From positions 1,784,501-1,848,500 of the forward strand of contig NZ_QRGO01000001.1 in assembly GCF_003367195.1 (NCBI RefSeq): DNA of 64,000 bases, read 5' to 3'. The position numbers and the translations under genes are program-made. Below are positions 53,608 through 63,577 of this stretch, piece after piece (within the stretch, counting starts at the first letter, position 1; the number at the start of each line of letters is the position of its first letter). This DNA comes from Undibacter mobilis (GTDB lineage Bacteria; Pseudomonadota; Alphaproteobacteria; Rhizobiales; Xanthobacteraceae). The notes beneath the pieces were generated by a model. It searched no databases. It was not told the origin of the DNA and was given only the letters and a program-made list of their open reading frames with translations.

Positions 53608-55635
53608 TTAGCGGACCACGACGCGCCCGTCGCGGCCGTAGCGCGGACCGCCAACGTCGCGGCTCGGCCGCGGCTCGGGCCGGCCGAAACCGCCGAACAG
53701 CGCTTCGAAGAAGTTGGGGCCGCTGCTGTAGCTGCCACCGCCGAATGAACCGACCGGCACGCGCACCGGCTTCGACGAAGTATTCGGCGGACGCGCGATT
53801 GCGATATCGGCGACCTTGCGATCGCTGCCCTTGAGGATCGCGATCATGCGCTGGTCGCGTCCGTACACGTCCTCGCGGAACTGCAGCTTGCCTTCATCGT
53901 CGACGAACGCGGTCTGATAGGTCAGGTGAACCCAGAGATGGTTCGGGAAGTTGATGTTGATCTCCGAACCGCCGAACATGCTCTCGAGCTTCGCAGCGGT
54001 GTACTTCTGGTCGGGCAGCGCCAGCGACAGCAGCTTCTCGCCATACATCAGCGGGTTTTCGACGCGCATGCAGCCGTGGCTGTAGGCGCGCTTCTCGTGC
54101 TTGAACAAGTTCTTGTCCGGCGTGTCGTGCTGATAGACCAGGAACTTGTTCGGGAAGTTGAAGCGGATGCGGCCGAGCGCGTTGGCGGCACCCGGCGGCT
54201 GATAGATGCGCACGGTGCCGTCGGCGGCCTGCTCGACCTTGAGGCCGATGCGGTCGAGCGCTTGCGGATCTTCCTGCAGAGCCGGCAGGTATTCCTTCTC
54301 GATGATCGACGGCGGCACGTTCCAGGTCGGGTTGACCGTGATGAACTTCATCTCTGCCGAGATCATCGGCGTGGCGTGGCTGCCCGGCTTGCCGGCAACG
54401 ATCTTGGTGCTCCAGTAAACCTTGCCGTTGTTCCACAGCGCCAGGCGATAGTCCGGCACGTTGACGATGACATGCGGATTGCCGAGATCGCGCGCCAGCC
54501 AGCGCCAGCGCTCCATGTTCACAATGATGGTGTCGATCGGATCGTTGGAGGCGCGGTTGATCGATTTGGTTTCCGGCTTGGTGCCGTTGAGCGCACGCAG
54601 CGTGGAGGGGCCGACATTGCCGTCGGTGTCGAGATCCGCGGTGGTCTGGAAGGTCTTCACGGCCTCCTGGACGGCGGCGTCATAGAGGGTGTTGTCCTTG
54701 TCGCCCGGAACGTCGAGGCGCTTGCGCAGGTCGGCGACGCGCTTGTCCTTCATGCCCGGACGCAGGATCGGGCCCGAGGCGATCTGGACCGCCGGCGCGG
54801 GCTTGGCGTCTTCCGTCTTGGTATCGACAACGGGTTTGCCGGCGCGCAGGTCGGCGAGCTTGGCGCGCAGCGCCTTGAACTGCGGATGCGGCGGGTTGTA
54901 GTCCTCGAGCGCGGCGGCGGCGTTGCTCGCCTTCGCCAGATTGTCGAGAACCGACGCCGGATCGGGCGCCGTCTGGCTGAATTCGATATCCGCGGCGACG
55001 CGGGAGAAGTGAATGCGGCCGACCTGCGCCTGACGGGCATAGGTCAGAACGGCCGAGGTCAGTTTGAGTTCGGCGTCGGCCAGTTCGTCGGCGGTTTTGG
55101 CCGCGGCGAAGTCCGGCGTCGGATAGTCGGCGGCATCGAGGCCAACTTCATCGGCCTTGTTCAACGTTGACATCGCGGCCTTGGCGCGGTCGGTAACGGC
55201 GCCATCATTGACCCAGAGCGGGGCGTAGTCGCGGGCCTTGTAGAAAGCCTCGACGCCAAGATGCTCGGCCTTGCGGGAAACGATGCGGTCGAGCGCCTTG
55301 CCGGTCACCATCTCGCGCAGTTTGTCGGTGACGGCGGCGTTGGCGGTCGGGTTGGCGACGGCCGGAGCCGCTTTCGCGGTATCGGCCTTGGCGGCTTCGG
55401 GCGCTGCCGGGGCCGGCGTTGCAACCGGGGTGGGGGTCGAAGCGGCCTGAGTCGGCGTTTCGGCGGCTTGCGGCGCCAGATCCTTCAGGGAAGGCGGCGC
55501 GATCGGCGCCGCCAGCGGCGCGGCGGTATTGAGTTGCTCTTCCAGCGATTGGGCATGGCCCGGCTGCGTGGCCAGCATCAGCACCAGCCCGAGGGCGGAC
55601 GACGCCAACAGACGGTCAATTGCAACGATCTTCAC
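53608..55635 (-). CDS. L,D-transpeptidase (YcbB/LdtD-like) with PG-binding domain
   Basis: A 675-residue periplasmic peptidoglycan crosslinking enzyme. After a signal peptide (LLASSALGLVLMLATQPGHA, about residues 8-27) comes an Ala/Pro/Thr-rich linker (about 50-115), a scaffold region, a peptidoglycan-binding domain (LRKRLDVPGDKDNTLYDAAV, about 345-410), and the YkuD catalytic domain with YSHGCMRVENPLMYG (Cys nucleophile). GTG 55635 with GGGAG seven bases upstream is preferred over the ATG at 55737, which would add an untypical N-terminus. The C-terminus is Gly/Arg-rich (RPEPRPSRDVGGPRYGRDG). Confidence 0.88.
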   Translation of the reverse strand: MKIVAIDRLLASSALGLVLMLATQPGHAQSLEEQLNTAAPLAAPIAPPSLKDLAPQAAETPTQAASTPTPVATPAPAAPEAAKADTAKAAPAVANPTANAAVTDKLREMVTGKALDRIVSRKAEHLGVEAFYKARDYAPLWVNDGAVTDRAKAAMSTLNKADEVGLDAADYPTPDFAAAKTADELADAELKLTSAVLTYARQAQVGRIHFSRVAADIEFSQTAPDPASVLDNLAKASNAAAALEDYNPPHPQFKALRAKLADLRAGKPVVDTKTEDAKPAPAVQIASGPILRPGMKDKRVADLRKRLDVPGDKDNTLYDAAVQEAVKTFQTTADLDTDGNVGPSTLRALNGTKPETKSINRASNDPIDTIIVNMERWRWLARDLGNPHVIVNVPDYRLALWNNGKVYWSTKIVAGKPGSHATPMISAEMKFITVNPTWNVPPSIIEKEYLPALQEDPQALDRIGLKVEQAADGTVRIYQPPGAANALGRIRFNFPNKFLVYQHDTPDKNLFKHEKRAYSHGCMRVENPLMYGEKLLSLALPDQKYTAAKLESMFGGSEININFPNHLWVHLTYQTAFVDDEGKLQFREDVYGRDQRMIAILKGSDRKVADIAIARPPNTSSKPVRVPVGSFGGGSYSSGPNFFEALFGGFGRPEPRPSRDVGGPRYGRDGRVVVR

Positions 55636-56047
55636 CGCTAATCTCCCAAAGGCTGTCAGGAAGCGCCCTTCTAAGGCCGCTTCATAATAAATGATAGATC
55701 GCTCACAGTTACGGCTTTTCAAACGCTGCCCCGGCATTCGGACTGTGACTGTGACTATTTTACACCGCTGTATTTGTGGCTCCGGACGGACGGTTGGCCT
55801 GCAACCACAACGGCACGGCCGGATGGGGGTTCCCCCATCAGCGTGCCGCGCCTTCGAGGGTACTTAACCGGTCGTAACGCCGCGCGGCTGTGATGCCGGT
55901 CACAAGGATGAGACTGAGAAAAGCGGGTGCGACTCGCCGCGCGCGAATGGTCGCAGGCCGCGTTTGTCGCAGGGTGTTCAGGCAAAAAAAACCGGGCCCC
56001 GTAAACGGGGCCCGGTTGGAGAATGCCGGCGTGGGGTCCGGCAAATC
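55636..56047. other. Intergenic region upstream of the L,D-transpeptidase gene
   Basis: About 410 bases holding the terminator at 55984-56018 and the AT-rich promoter region of the transpeptidase gene (TTCATAATAAATGATAG just before it). A short tandem repeat, GACTGT twice at 55741-55752, is near the gene. No supported gene. Confidence 0.5.
55984..56018 (-). terminator. Rho-independent terminator, leftward
   Basis: AACCGGGCCCCG (55990-56001) and CGGGGCCCGGTT (56006-56017) form a perfect 12-base-pair stem with a TAAA loop. The A-run to the left (55984-55990) is a U-run on the minus strand, so it ends transcripts coming from the LysR/trxB side. Confidence 0.93.
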
Positions 56048-56167
56048 TCAGAGGGGAACTTGTTGCGGTATCGGCGACTCTGGGAGGATATTCGTCCGTC
56101 CCGCAACGACCGCGACTATGGTCGGCCCGCTCGTTGCCAGCAATGCCATCGGGCGAATGTCAGCCAT
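56048..56167 (-). CDS. Possible tiny protein (39 aa) between LysR gene and terminator
   Basis: A 39-residue reverse-strand frame (MADIRPMALLATSGPTIVAV at the N-terminus, then AGRTNILPESPIPQQVPL). It lies downstream of the LysR gene on the same strand and ends about 30 bases before the terminator, so it is transcribed. A mildly hydrophobic segment is visible, but no clear ribosome-binding site. Unrecognised and could be chance. Confidence 0.3.
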   Translation of the reverse strand: MADIRPMALLATSGPTIVAVVAGRTNILPESPIPQQVPL

Positions 56168-56227
56168 GCACGCGAAGGCTGCGCGAAAACAGCGCAGGTG
56201 CGCGTTTCGTTTCGGATCGCGATACGA

Positions 56228-57145
56228 TCAGAAATTCCAGCGCTGCGCGTTGGCGACGAGGAAGTCGCGGAACACCTGAATGCGCGCGACCGACTTGAGT
56301 TCTTCGGGGTAAACGAAGAATGCGTCGAGCGCGAGCGTGTCCTGCTCGCCGAACAGCTGCACCAGCCCGCCGTTCTCTTCGACGAGATAGTCCGGCAGCA
56401 TGGCCACGCCGAGGCCGCGCTGGCAGGCGCGCAGCAGACCGAGCACGTTGTTGATGGAAAGATGCGGCACGCGCGGATTCTTCGCTTCGCGGCCGACTTC
56501 GACGAGCCAGCGGCGATTGGCGAAATGCGCCGGCACGCTGCCGCCAAGCAACAGCACGCGGTGATGATCGAGGTCGTCGTGGGTGCGCGGCGTGCCGAAA
56601 CGCTTGATGTAATCCGGCGACGCATAGGCGTGGAAATGCACCGAGAATAGCTTGCGCTGAATGAGGTCCGGCTGCGTCGGCTGGCGCATGCGAATGGCGA
56701 CGTCTGCTTCGCGCATGGCCAGATCGAGCTCTTCATCGGTCGTGATCAGCGTGATCTGGATATCGGGATAAAGATCGAGGAATTCGCCGAGGCGTGGCGT
56801 CAGCCAATGGATTCCGATGCCGGCCGAAGTTGCGACCTTGAGTTCGCCGTTCGGCCGCTCGCGGCTATCGGTGAGTTTGGTGCGCGCCGCTTCCAGCTTC
56901 ATGAACACTTCATGCGCCGTGCGATACAGCATGTCGCCTTGTTCGGTCAGGATCAGACCGCGGGCATGGCGGTGAAACAGCGAAACGTTGAGATCGGTTT
57001 CCAACGCCGAGACCTGACGCGACACCGCCGATTGCGACAGGCCGAGACGTTCGCCGGCGTGGGTGAACGATCCGGCTTCCGCTGCGGCGTGAAAGACCTT
57101 CAGCTTGTCCCAGTCCATCGAGTTGTTTGGGTGAGGCATCGTCAT
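56228..57145 (-). CDS. LysR-family regulator downstream of trxB
   Basis: A 305-residue LysR-type regulator. The winged helix-turn-helix is residues about 12-70 (VFHAAAEAGSFTHAGERLGLSQSAVSRQVSALE, read in shorter pieces: GSFTHAGERLGLSQ, SAVSRQVSALE), followed by the periplasmic-binding-like effector domain. Its ATG overlaps the trxB stop (ATGA, 57142-57145), so it is coupled to thioredoxin reductase. Targets unknown; oxidative stress is plausible from context. Confidence 0.9.
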   Translation of the reverse strand: MTMPHPNNSMDWDKLKVFHAAAEAGSFTHAGERLGLSQSAVSRQVSALETDLNVSLFHRHARGLILTEQGDMLYRTAHEVFMKLEAARTKLTDSRERPNGELKVATSAGIGIHWLTPRLGEFLDLYPDIQITLITTDEELDLAMREADVAIRMRQPTQPDLIQRKLFSVHFHAYASPDYIKRFGTPRTHDDLDHHRVLLLGGSVPAHFANRRWLVEVGREAKNPRVPHLSINNVLGLLRACQRGLGVAMLPDYLVEENGGLVQLFGEQDTLALDAFFVYPEELKSVARIQVFRDFLVANAQRWNF

Positions 57146-58107
57146 TCCGCCGCCGCCTGTTGGTTTTCACGCGCCGCAAGGAAGCGCTCGGTTTCGAGCG
57201 CGGCCATGCAGCCCTGGCCCGCCGCGGTTACGGCCTGCCGATAGATGTCGTCAGTGACGTCGCCGGCGGCAAAAACGCCCGGCACCGAAGTCGCGGTCGA
57301 ATGCGCCGCGGTGACGATGTAGTTCGAAGGCTTCATCTCGAGCTGGCCGATGAACAGCTCGGACGCCGGCTGGTGGCCGATCGCGATGAACACGCCATCG
57401 GCGGCGTGCTCGGAAACGACGCCGGTCTTGAGATTCTTCAGCGCGATGCGGCGCACCTTGAGCGGATTTTCGTCGCCCATGACGTCATGCAGCACCGTGT
57501 CCCACACCACCTCGATTTTGGGATGCTTGAACAGGCGATCCTGCAGGATGCGCTCGGCGCGGAAATGGTCACGCCGATGAACGACCGTCACCTTCGAGGC
57601 GAAATTGGTGAGGAAGAGTGCTTCCTCGACCGCGGTATTGCCGCCGCCAATGACGAACACTTCCTTGTTCTTGTAGAAGAAGCCGTCGCAGGTGGCGCAG
57701 GCTGAGACGCCGTAACCCTTGAACTTCTGCTCCGAGGGCAGATCGAGCCAGCGCGCCTGGGCGCCGGTGGCGACGATCAGGGCGTCGGCGATGTAGACGT
57801 CGCCCGAATCGCAGGTCAGCCGGAACGGCCGCGCGCCGAGTTCGACCTTGTTGACGTGGTCGTACACGATGTTGGTGCCGACATGCTGGGCCTGGGCCTG
57901 CATCTGCTCCATGAGCCAGGGGCCCTGGATGACGTCGGCAAAGCCCGGATAGTTCTCAACATCGGTCGTGATGGTGAGCTGCCCACCGGGTTGGATACCC
58001 TGGATCAGGGTCGGCTTCAGCATCGCGCGCGAGGCATAGATCGCGGCGGTATAGCCGGCCGGTCCCGAGCCGATGATCACGACTTTGGAATGAATCGTCT
58101 TGGACAT
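57142..58107 (-). CDS. trxB: Thioredoxin reductase (TrxB)
   Basis: A 321-residue NADPH:thioredoxin reductase. FAD motif (VVIIGSGPAGYTAAIYASRA), redox-active disulfide C137-A-T-C140 (SACATCDGFF), NADPH motif (VFVIGGGNTAVEEALFL) and C-terminal FAD motif (GVFAAGDVTDDIYRQAV) are all present at the usual spacing. Start ATG 58107; the longer frame has an untypical N-terminus. It is followed by the coupled LysR gene and is divergent from an Lrp-family gene. Confidence 0.95.
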   Translation of the reverse strand: MSKTIHSKVVIIGSGPAGYTAAIYASRAMLKPTLIQGIQPGGQLTITTDVENYPGFADVIQGPWLMEQMQAQAQHVGTNIVYDHVNKVELGARPFRLTCDSGDVYIADALIVATGAQARWLDLPSEQKFKGYGVSACATCDGFFYKNKEVFVIGGGNTAVEEALFLTNFASKVTVVHRRDHFRAERILQDRLFKHPKIEVVWDTVLHDVMGDENPLKVRRIALKNLKTGVVSEHAADGVFIAIGHQPASELFIGQLEMKPSNYIVTAAHSTATSVPGVFAAGDVTDDIYRQAVTAAGQGCMAALETERFLAARENQQAAAE

Positions 58108-58349
58108 CTTATTCGCCCCCTGAAAGCGGTCGAGGAGTGGGGGCCCCGGCGTTGGTGCTGACCCATAGGGGAACCGCTTCCTGGCCCGGCTCAATCTATG
58201 GCTTTCTAGGAGCTATGCAAGATACGCAACCCGGACGGTGCACAGGCTTGCGTAACGCGTGAATAGATGGCGCAACAATCTTTCGCGAAAGATTATTTCA
58301 CTATATGGATATTCCGCCGGATCGCGCCGGAGACTGCCAGGAGAAGCCC

Positions 58350-58811
58350 GTGCCAGCCACCCTCGATGCCATCGACCGCAAAATCCTGAAAGAATTGCAG
58401 GACGACGGCCGCATGACGAACGTCGAACTGGCGCGCCGCGTCGGTATCTCGGCACCGCCGTGCCTCCGCCGCGTCCGAGCGCTCGAGGAGGCCGGCTATA
58501 TCAAGGGCTACCGCGCGCTGCTCGACGAAAAGATGCTCGGCTACGAGGTGGTGGTGTTCGCCTTCGTTCACCTGTCGAGCCAAGCCGAAAGCGATCTCAA
58601 TGCGTTCGAGGCTTTTGTGCGGGCGCAGCCATTGGTGCGCGAGTGCTGGATGCTGTCGGGCGAGATCGACTTCGTCCTTAAATGCGTCGCGCCCGACCTC
58701 AAGACCTTTCAGGCTTTTGTCGAGAAACTCACCGCCGGTCCGAACGTGCGCAACGTCAAGACCTCGCTGACGCTGCGGCAGTCCAAGGACGCCGCGATGG
58801 TGCCGATGTAA
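58350..58811 (+). CDS. Lrp/AsnC-family transcriptional regulator
   Basis: A 153-residue Lrp/AsnC regulator. The N-terminal helix-turn-helix (IDRKILKELQDDGRMTNVEL, then ARRVGISAPPCLRRVRALE) and the C-terminal RAM ligand-binding domain (VVVFAFVHLSSQAESDL ... VLKCVAPDLKTFQAFVEKL) are complete. The GTG at 58350, five bases after AGGAGA, is preferred over the ATG at 58305. It faces trxB across about 240 bases. Confidence 0.92.
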   Translation: MPATLDAIDRKILKELQDDGRMTNVELARRVGISAPPCLRRVRALEEAGYIKGYRALLDEKMLGYEVVVFAFVHLSSQAESDLNAFEAFVRAQPLVRECWMLSGEIDFVLKCVAPDLKTFQAFVEKLTAGPNVRNVKTSLTLRQSKDAAMVPM

Positions 58812-59091
58812 TCCGGCTTCGCGGAATATTAAACATCGTGATGGTGCTGCCGTGCGTTGTAATGACGGCTTGTCGCAGAGCATTGCTGAGTATTGCAATT
58901 TGCTTTGCCGTTTTGGCATCCAGCGTAAATAGACAATTTATTCAATAAGCGCCTGTAGCCTTTTACCAGTCGCACGACGGCCGAGTTCGGGCCGGTGCTC
59001 TTTTTGGAATAAACGCGGAGGTGTCCGGGCGCTCAAAGCGCGCGGGTGTAACTGCGCCGTCAGTTCACTCTTATTTCTTCAGGATAAAGTC

Positions 59092-60805
59092 ATGCCCAGA
59101 TTTGACATTCGCGCACGGCTCTACAGCTTGGTTGGCCTTTCCGCCGTCGGCCTGGTCGTCATCGTTGCCGTCCTGATCAACATGATGACCGACAGCACCC
59201 GGACACGGCGGCAGCAGGAGCTCAAGGGTCTGACCGATTCGGTGATGTCCGTGGTGGCCGGCGAGCATGCGCTCGCCAAGGCGGGCAAGATCAGCGACGC
59301 CGATGCCAGGCAGCGCGCGCTCGAACTGGTCTCGAGGATACGCTACGACGGCAACAACTATTTCTGGATCAACGATCTGCAGCCGAAGATGCTGATGCAT
59401 CCGATCGCGAAGGATCTCAACGGCAAGGATCTCACCAATAACAAGGACCCGAATGGGCTGGCTCTCTTCGTCGAGTTCGTCAAGGTCGCCAAGGCAAACG
59501 GGGCCGGCTTCGTCGAATATATGTGGCCGAAGCCGGGCCACACGCAGCCGATCGAAAAGATCTCCTACGTCGCGCTGTTCGAGCCGTGGGGTTGGATCGT
59601 CGGTACCGGCGTCTATAACGACGATCTGAGGGCCGAGCGCAATCGCGCCCTGATGGTCGGCGGCATTGCCGGACTTGTCATTCTGCTGATCGTGGTTGGC
59701 ATATCGACCTATTTCATCCGCGATATCGTCAGGCGGACGGCGCAACTGCGCGAAGCGATGCGTGAGATGTCAAACGGTAATTTCGACGTGGTGTTGCCGG
59801 ATGTCAGGCGCGCCGACGAGCTCGGACAGATCTCTGAAGCCGCTAACTTGATCGTCGATCGCTTCGGCGAAACCATCAACACCATCAAGGCGGCGACGAG
59901 CGAGATCAGCAACGCCTCGGCCGAGATATCCACCAGCACCACCGATCTGTCGCAGCGCACCGAAGAGCAGGCCGCCAGCCTGGAAGAAACTTCGGCGTCG
60001 ATGGAAGAAATGACCGCCACGGTGCGGAAGAACGCCGAGAATGCCAAACAGGCCAGTGATCTTGCCGCCACGGCCTGTGGCGTCGCCGATCGCGGCGGCG
60101 AGGTCGCCGCCAGAACGGTCGCGGCCATGGCCAAGATCGAGGATTCCTCGCGTAAGATCGCCGACATCATTGGCGTCATCGACGAGATCGCGCGGCAGAC
60201 CAATCTGCTTGCGCTCAACGCCGCGGTGGAAGCCGCGCGCTGGCGAGGCCGGTCGGGGCTTTGCCGTGGTGGCGACCGAAGTGCGCAGTCTGGCCCAGCG
60301 CTCGTCGCAGGCCGCCAAGGACATCAAGGAACTCATCAACAGTTCAAGCGATCAGGTCAAGGACGGTGTCGAACTGGTCAAGCTCGCGGGTGGATCGCTC
60401 ACCGAAATTCTGACCTCGATCAAGAGTGTTGCCGTCATCGTCTCCGAGATTGCCAATGCCAGCAACGAGCAGGCGATCGGCATCGAGGAAATCAACAAGG
60501 CGTTGACGCAGATGGACGAGGTCACCCAGCAGAACTCGGCGCTGGTGGAGGAAAATGCGGCAACGGCCAAGACCCTCGAGCATCAGGCGAAGGCAATCGC
60601 GGCCGACGAGCGCATCGCTTACTTCCGGCCGCGCTCGGCCACGCACGCCGCGGCGGATGCTGTATCAGACCGCGCCAGCGATGTAGCCATGAAGTCAGAG
60701 CCCGCGCCGGCGAAAAAGCCCGCAGCGTCCAAATTCCGCGGTGGCCCGGTCCGGCAGATGCAAGGCAATCTCGCCGTCGCCTTCAAGCGCGAGGAAGAGT
60801 TCTAG
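59092..60805 (+). pseudogene. Methyl-accepting chemotaxis protein interrupted by a frameshift
   Basis: A chemoreceptor of about 570 residues if repaired. First frame (from ATG 59092): membrane segment about 10-33, a single-Cache-2 periplasmic domain ([33 protein letters not shown]), membrane segment about 187-211, HAMP, and half of the signalling domain up to [13 protein letters not shown] near residue 382. There the frame shifts: the continuation [20 protein letters not shown] is in the next frame from about 60242 and runs cleanly to TAG at 60805. The break is in GCGCGC at 60235-60240, where two bases (GC) appear missing relative to the conserved [15 protein letters not shown] coding. Either a real mutation, a phase-variable repeat or a sequencing error. 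Confidence 0.9.
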
Positions 60806-60862
60806 AATCTGGCCGAAGCAGGCGCGAGAGCCGATTGCTTCCATTCCACCTTCCCGGTCTCG

Positions 60863-61759
60863 TCAGGCTTCACGAACAGCTTTCTTCAGATGTACCTGTA
60901 TCGTCTGCTTCAGCGCTGACGCAAAGGGTGGCAAGGTGCGGCTCGTCCGGGTGACGAAGCCGACGTGGCGCCGCATCACCGGATCGCCGAGAGGCCGAAC
61001 GACGAGCGAACGCCCCTTGAACATCGCGAAGGTCAGTGAGGGCAGCGCGGTGACGCCGAGCCCGGCTTCGACCAGCGCGACCGCCGATGGCACCTGCTCC
61101 ACGTCGTAACGCGGCGTCAACACAATGTCGTCGTGCATGAACGCCGCGTCGGTCAGCCGCCGCACCGACGAAATTCGCGTCAGGCCGATGAAGGCGTGTC
61201 CGGCGAGATCGCGCCAGCCGACCTTGCGCCGGCGCGCCAGCGGATGGTCGCGGCGGCATACGAGATGGGCCGTGTCGAAGGTGACGCCTTCGAAGCTGAG
61301 ATCGCTCGATGGTGCTGGCTTGAGCGTCACCGCGATGTCCACTTCACCATCCTGCAACATGGTCATGGCGCGTTCGTGCTGCACGTCATGCAGTGAAACG
61401 ACGACGTCGGGATAGGTGCGGCTGAATTCCGCGAGGGCCGCGGGCAGCGCACTGCAGGCGATCGATGGGAGCGCCGCAATGGCGACACGTCCCTTGAGGG
61501 CATTTTCCGCGATGCGTTGCATCGCGCGTTCAACGTCCTGCATCACGTCGCGCGCGATTCCGGCGATGCGGCGTCCCTCGTCGGTGATGCGCAGGGAGCG
61601 TGTGGTGCGCTCGAACAAGGTCACACCGAGCTCGCGCTCGAGCCGCCGGATCGCTTCGGACAGCGCCGGCTGCGTGATGCCGAGCTTGGCGGCGGCCGCG
61701 CTGAACGTGGCCGCCTCGGCGGCCGCCGCCACGATTTGAAACTGTCGCAGGGTATTCAT
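60863..61759 (-). CDS. LysR-family regulator, divergent from the AtuA genes
   Basis: A 298-residue LysR-type regulator. The N-terminal helix-turn-helix ([20 protein letters not shown], then [20 protein letters not shown]) and the effector domain (about 90-290) are complete. It is transcribed away from the AtuA-like gene, with only about 85 bases between the starts, so it most likely controls that catabolic cluster. Inducer unknown. Confidence 0.92.
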   Translation of the reverse strand: MNTLRQFQIVAAAAEAATFSAAAAKLGITQPALSEAIRRLERELGVTLFERTTRSLRITDEGRRIAGIARDVMQDVERAMQRIAENALKGRVAIAALPSIACSALPAALAEFSRTYPDVVVSLHDVQHERAMTMLQDGEVDIAVTLKPAPSSDLSFEGVTFDTAHLVCRRDHPLARRRKVGWRDLAGHAFIGLTRISSVRRLTDAAFMHDDIVLTPRYDVEQVPSAVALVEAGLGVTALPSLTFAMFKGRSLVVRPLGDPVMRRHVGFVTRTSRTLPPFASALKQTIQVHLKKAVREA

Positions 61760-61845
61760 CGTGCGGTCCTATGAAATCATCAGACTGCATTATTTTACAC
61801 GATAAATTGCCGCCGCTAACCTCCCCGGTGGAGGAAACGACAACA

Positions 61846-63210
61846 ATGACAGACCCCGTTCTGATCGGGTCGGGTGCCGGCTTCGCCGGGGATCGCAGCG
61901 ATGCCGCCGGGCCGGTGGTGGCCGCGCTTGCCGCGCGTCGCGGTCCGCGTTTTCTCATGTACGAAACCCTGGCCGAGCGGACTTTGGCGCTGGCGCAGCT
62001 TGAGCGCCGGCAAAATCCGCAGCGCGGCTTTAGCCCGGCGCTGGATCGTCTGCTGCGTCCGGTGCTGGCGCGCTGCGTTGAAAACGGCATTCGGATCGTT
62101 GGCAATTTCGGCGCCGCCAATCCCGCGGCGGCGGCGCGGCACATTGCCGTCATCGCCCGCGAGCTCGGCATTGCTCCGCCGCGCATCGCGATCGTCGAAG
62201 GCGACGATCTCACGGGCCGTCTCAGCGATGCCGAACTCGCGGCGCGGGAGACCGGCGGCGCGATGCTGTCGCGCGGGCGGCCCGTTCTGTCGGCCAATCT
62301 TTACCTCGGTGCGCAGCCCATCGCGGAAGCCCTCGATCGCGGCGCCGATATTGTCGTGACCGGCCGTGTGGCGGATTCCGCGCTCGCCTTGGGGCCGCTG
62401 CTGCATGTCTATCGCTGGGCCGCCGACGATTGGGATCGTCTGGCCGCCGGCACGCTGGCCGGTCATCTGCTCGAATGCGGTGCTCAGATCACCGGCGGCT
62501 ACTTTGCCGATCCGGGCGTGAAGGACGTGCCGGATCTCGCCCATGTCGGCTATCCGATCGCGGAGATCGCGGCGAGCGGCGACATGATCATCGGCAAGCC
62601 GCCGGGCACGGGCGGCCGGATCGATCGCCTCACGGTCATCGAACAGACGCTGTACGAGATTCACGATCCGTGCGCCTATCTCGCTCCCGATGTCGTGCTC
62701 GATCTCGGCGAGGTCGAGGTCGAGCAGATCGGCCCCGATCGTGTGCGCGTGAGCGGCGCGCGCGGCCATCCCGCGCCGCCAACGCTCAAGGCGACCGTTT
62801 GCATCGACAGCGGCTATCTCGGCGAAGCCGAAATCTCTTATGCCGGTGCGGGCGCCGCCGCACGCGCACGGCTCGCCGCCGATGTCGTGCTGACCCGCCT
62901 GCGCGAGCGGGCCCCGGGCCTTGCCGTTCGCGTCGATGCGATCGGGTCTGTCAGCATTCTCGGTGCGAGCGGCGTGGTGCCGTCGTTCGGCAATGCCGAT
63001 ACGCGTGATGTCCGGTTACGCTTTGCCGCCCAGTCCGACGATGCCGCGACGCTTGAGTTGCTGCTCGATGAAGTCGAGGCCCTTTATTGCGCCGGTCCCG
63101 CCGGCGGTGCCGGCGTGCGGCGCCGGCTGACACCGCGGCTGGCCAGCGCGTCGTGCTTGATCGAACGTATCCATGCTGTGCCGCGCGTCACGATGATGGA
63201 GAACGCCTGA
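61846..63210 (+). CDS. AtuA/DUF1446-family protein (acyclic terpene utilisation-like)
   Basis: A 454-residue DUF1446/AtuA family protein. Landmarks are the opening VLIGSGAGFAGDRSDAAGP, RIVGNFGAANPAAAARH, the nucleotide-like DIVVTGRVADSALALGPL, and GHLLECGAQITGGYFADPG. AtuA is needed for citronellol/geranyl-type degradation in Pseudomonas, but most homologues have other, unknown substrates. The ATG at 61846 with GGAGG upstream is preferred over 61771. It overlaps the next gene by one base (TGATG junction). Confidence 0.88.
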   Translation: MTDPVLIGSGAGFAGDRSDAAGPVVAALAARRGPRFLMYETLAERTLALAQLERRQNPQRGFSPALDRLLRPVLARCVENGIRIVGNFGAANPAAAARHIAVIARELGIAPPRIAIVEGDDLTGRLSDAELAARETGGAMLSRGRPVLSANLYLGAQPIAEALDRGADIVVTGRVADSALALGPLLHVYRWAADDWDRLAAGTLAGHLLECGAQITGGYFADPGVKDVPDLAHVGYPIAEIAASGDMIIGKPPGTGGRIDRLTVIEQTLYEIHDPCAYLAPDVVLDLGEVEVEQIGPDRVRVSGARGHPAPPTLKATVCIDSGYLGEAEISYAGAGAAARARLAADVVLTRLRERAPGLAVRVDAIGSVSILGASGVVPSFGNADTRDVRLRFAAQSDDAATLELLLDEVEALYCAGPAGGAGVRRRLTPRLASASCLIERIHAVPRVTMMENA

Positions 63211-63536
63211 TGCGGCGGCACGTTCTCCTGCGCGACATCGCCAATGCCCGCTCCGGCGACAAAGGCGATCGGCTCAACATCGCGCTGGTCTGCCACGACC
63301 AGGCGCATTTCGCCGCCGTCGCCGCACAGGTAACGGCGGAGCGCGTCGCCGACGTCTTTGCGCATCGCCGGCCATCGCGGGTCGTGCGTTACGACCTGCC
63401 GAAGCTCGCCGCTTTCAATTTCGTACTCGACGCCGTGCTCGAGGGCGGCGTCAACGACAGCATCGGCCTCGATGGCCATGGCAAGTCGCTGTCGTTCCTG
63501 CTGCTCGATCTGCCGGTCGACATCGAGACGGATTAA
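63210..63536 (+). CDS. Small AtuA-partner protein
   Basis: A 108-residue protein that always accompanies DUF1446/AtuA proteins, sometimes as their C-terminal domain. The family pattern is VLLRDIANARSGDKGDRLNIALV at the start and FVLDAVLEGGVNDSIGLDGHGKSLSFLLLDL at the end (read in parts: ARSGDKGDRLNIA; LDGHGKSLSF). Its ATG is the TGATG overlap with the AtuA-like gene, giving strict coupling. Function unknown beyond association with the large partner. Confidence 0.88.
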   Translation: MRRHVLLRDIANARSGDKGDRLNIALVCHDQAHFAAVAAQVTAERVADVFAHRRPSRVVRYDLPKLAAFNFVLDAVLEGGVNDSIGLDGHGKSLSFLLLDLPVDIETD

Positions 63537-63577
63537 GCGTCGCTGAAGGTCAACGATCAATAACAAGGAGGAGACAC

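Noticed and set aside
53926..55170. 414-codon plus-strand frame opposite the L,D-transpeptidase
   Set aside because: Antisense to conserved catalytic and binding domains; no recognisable motif.
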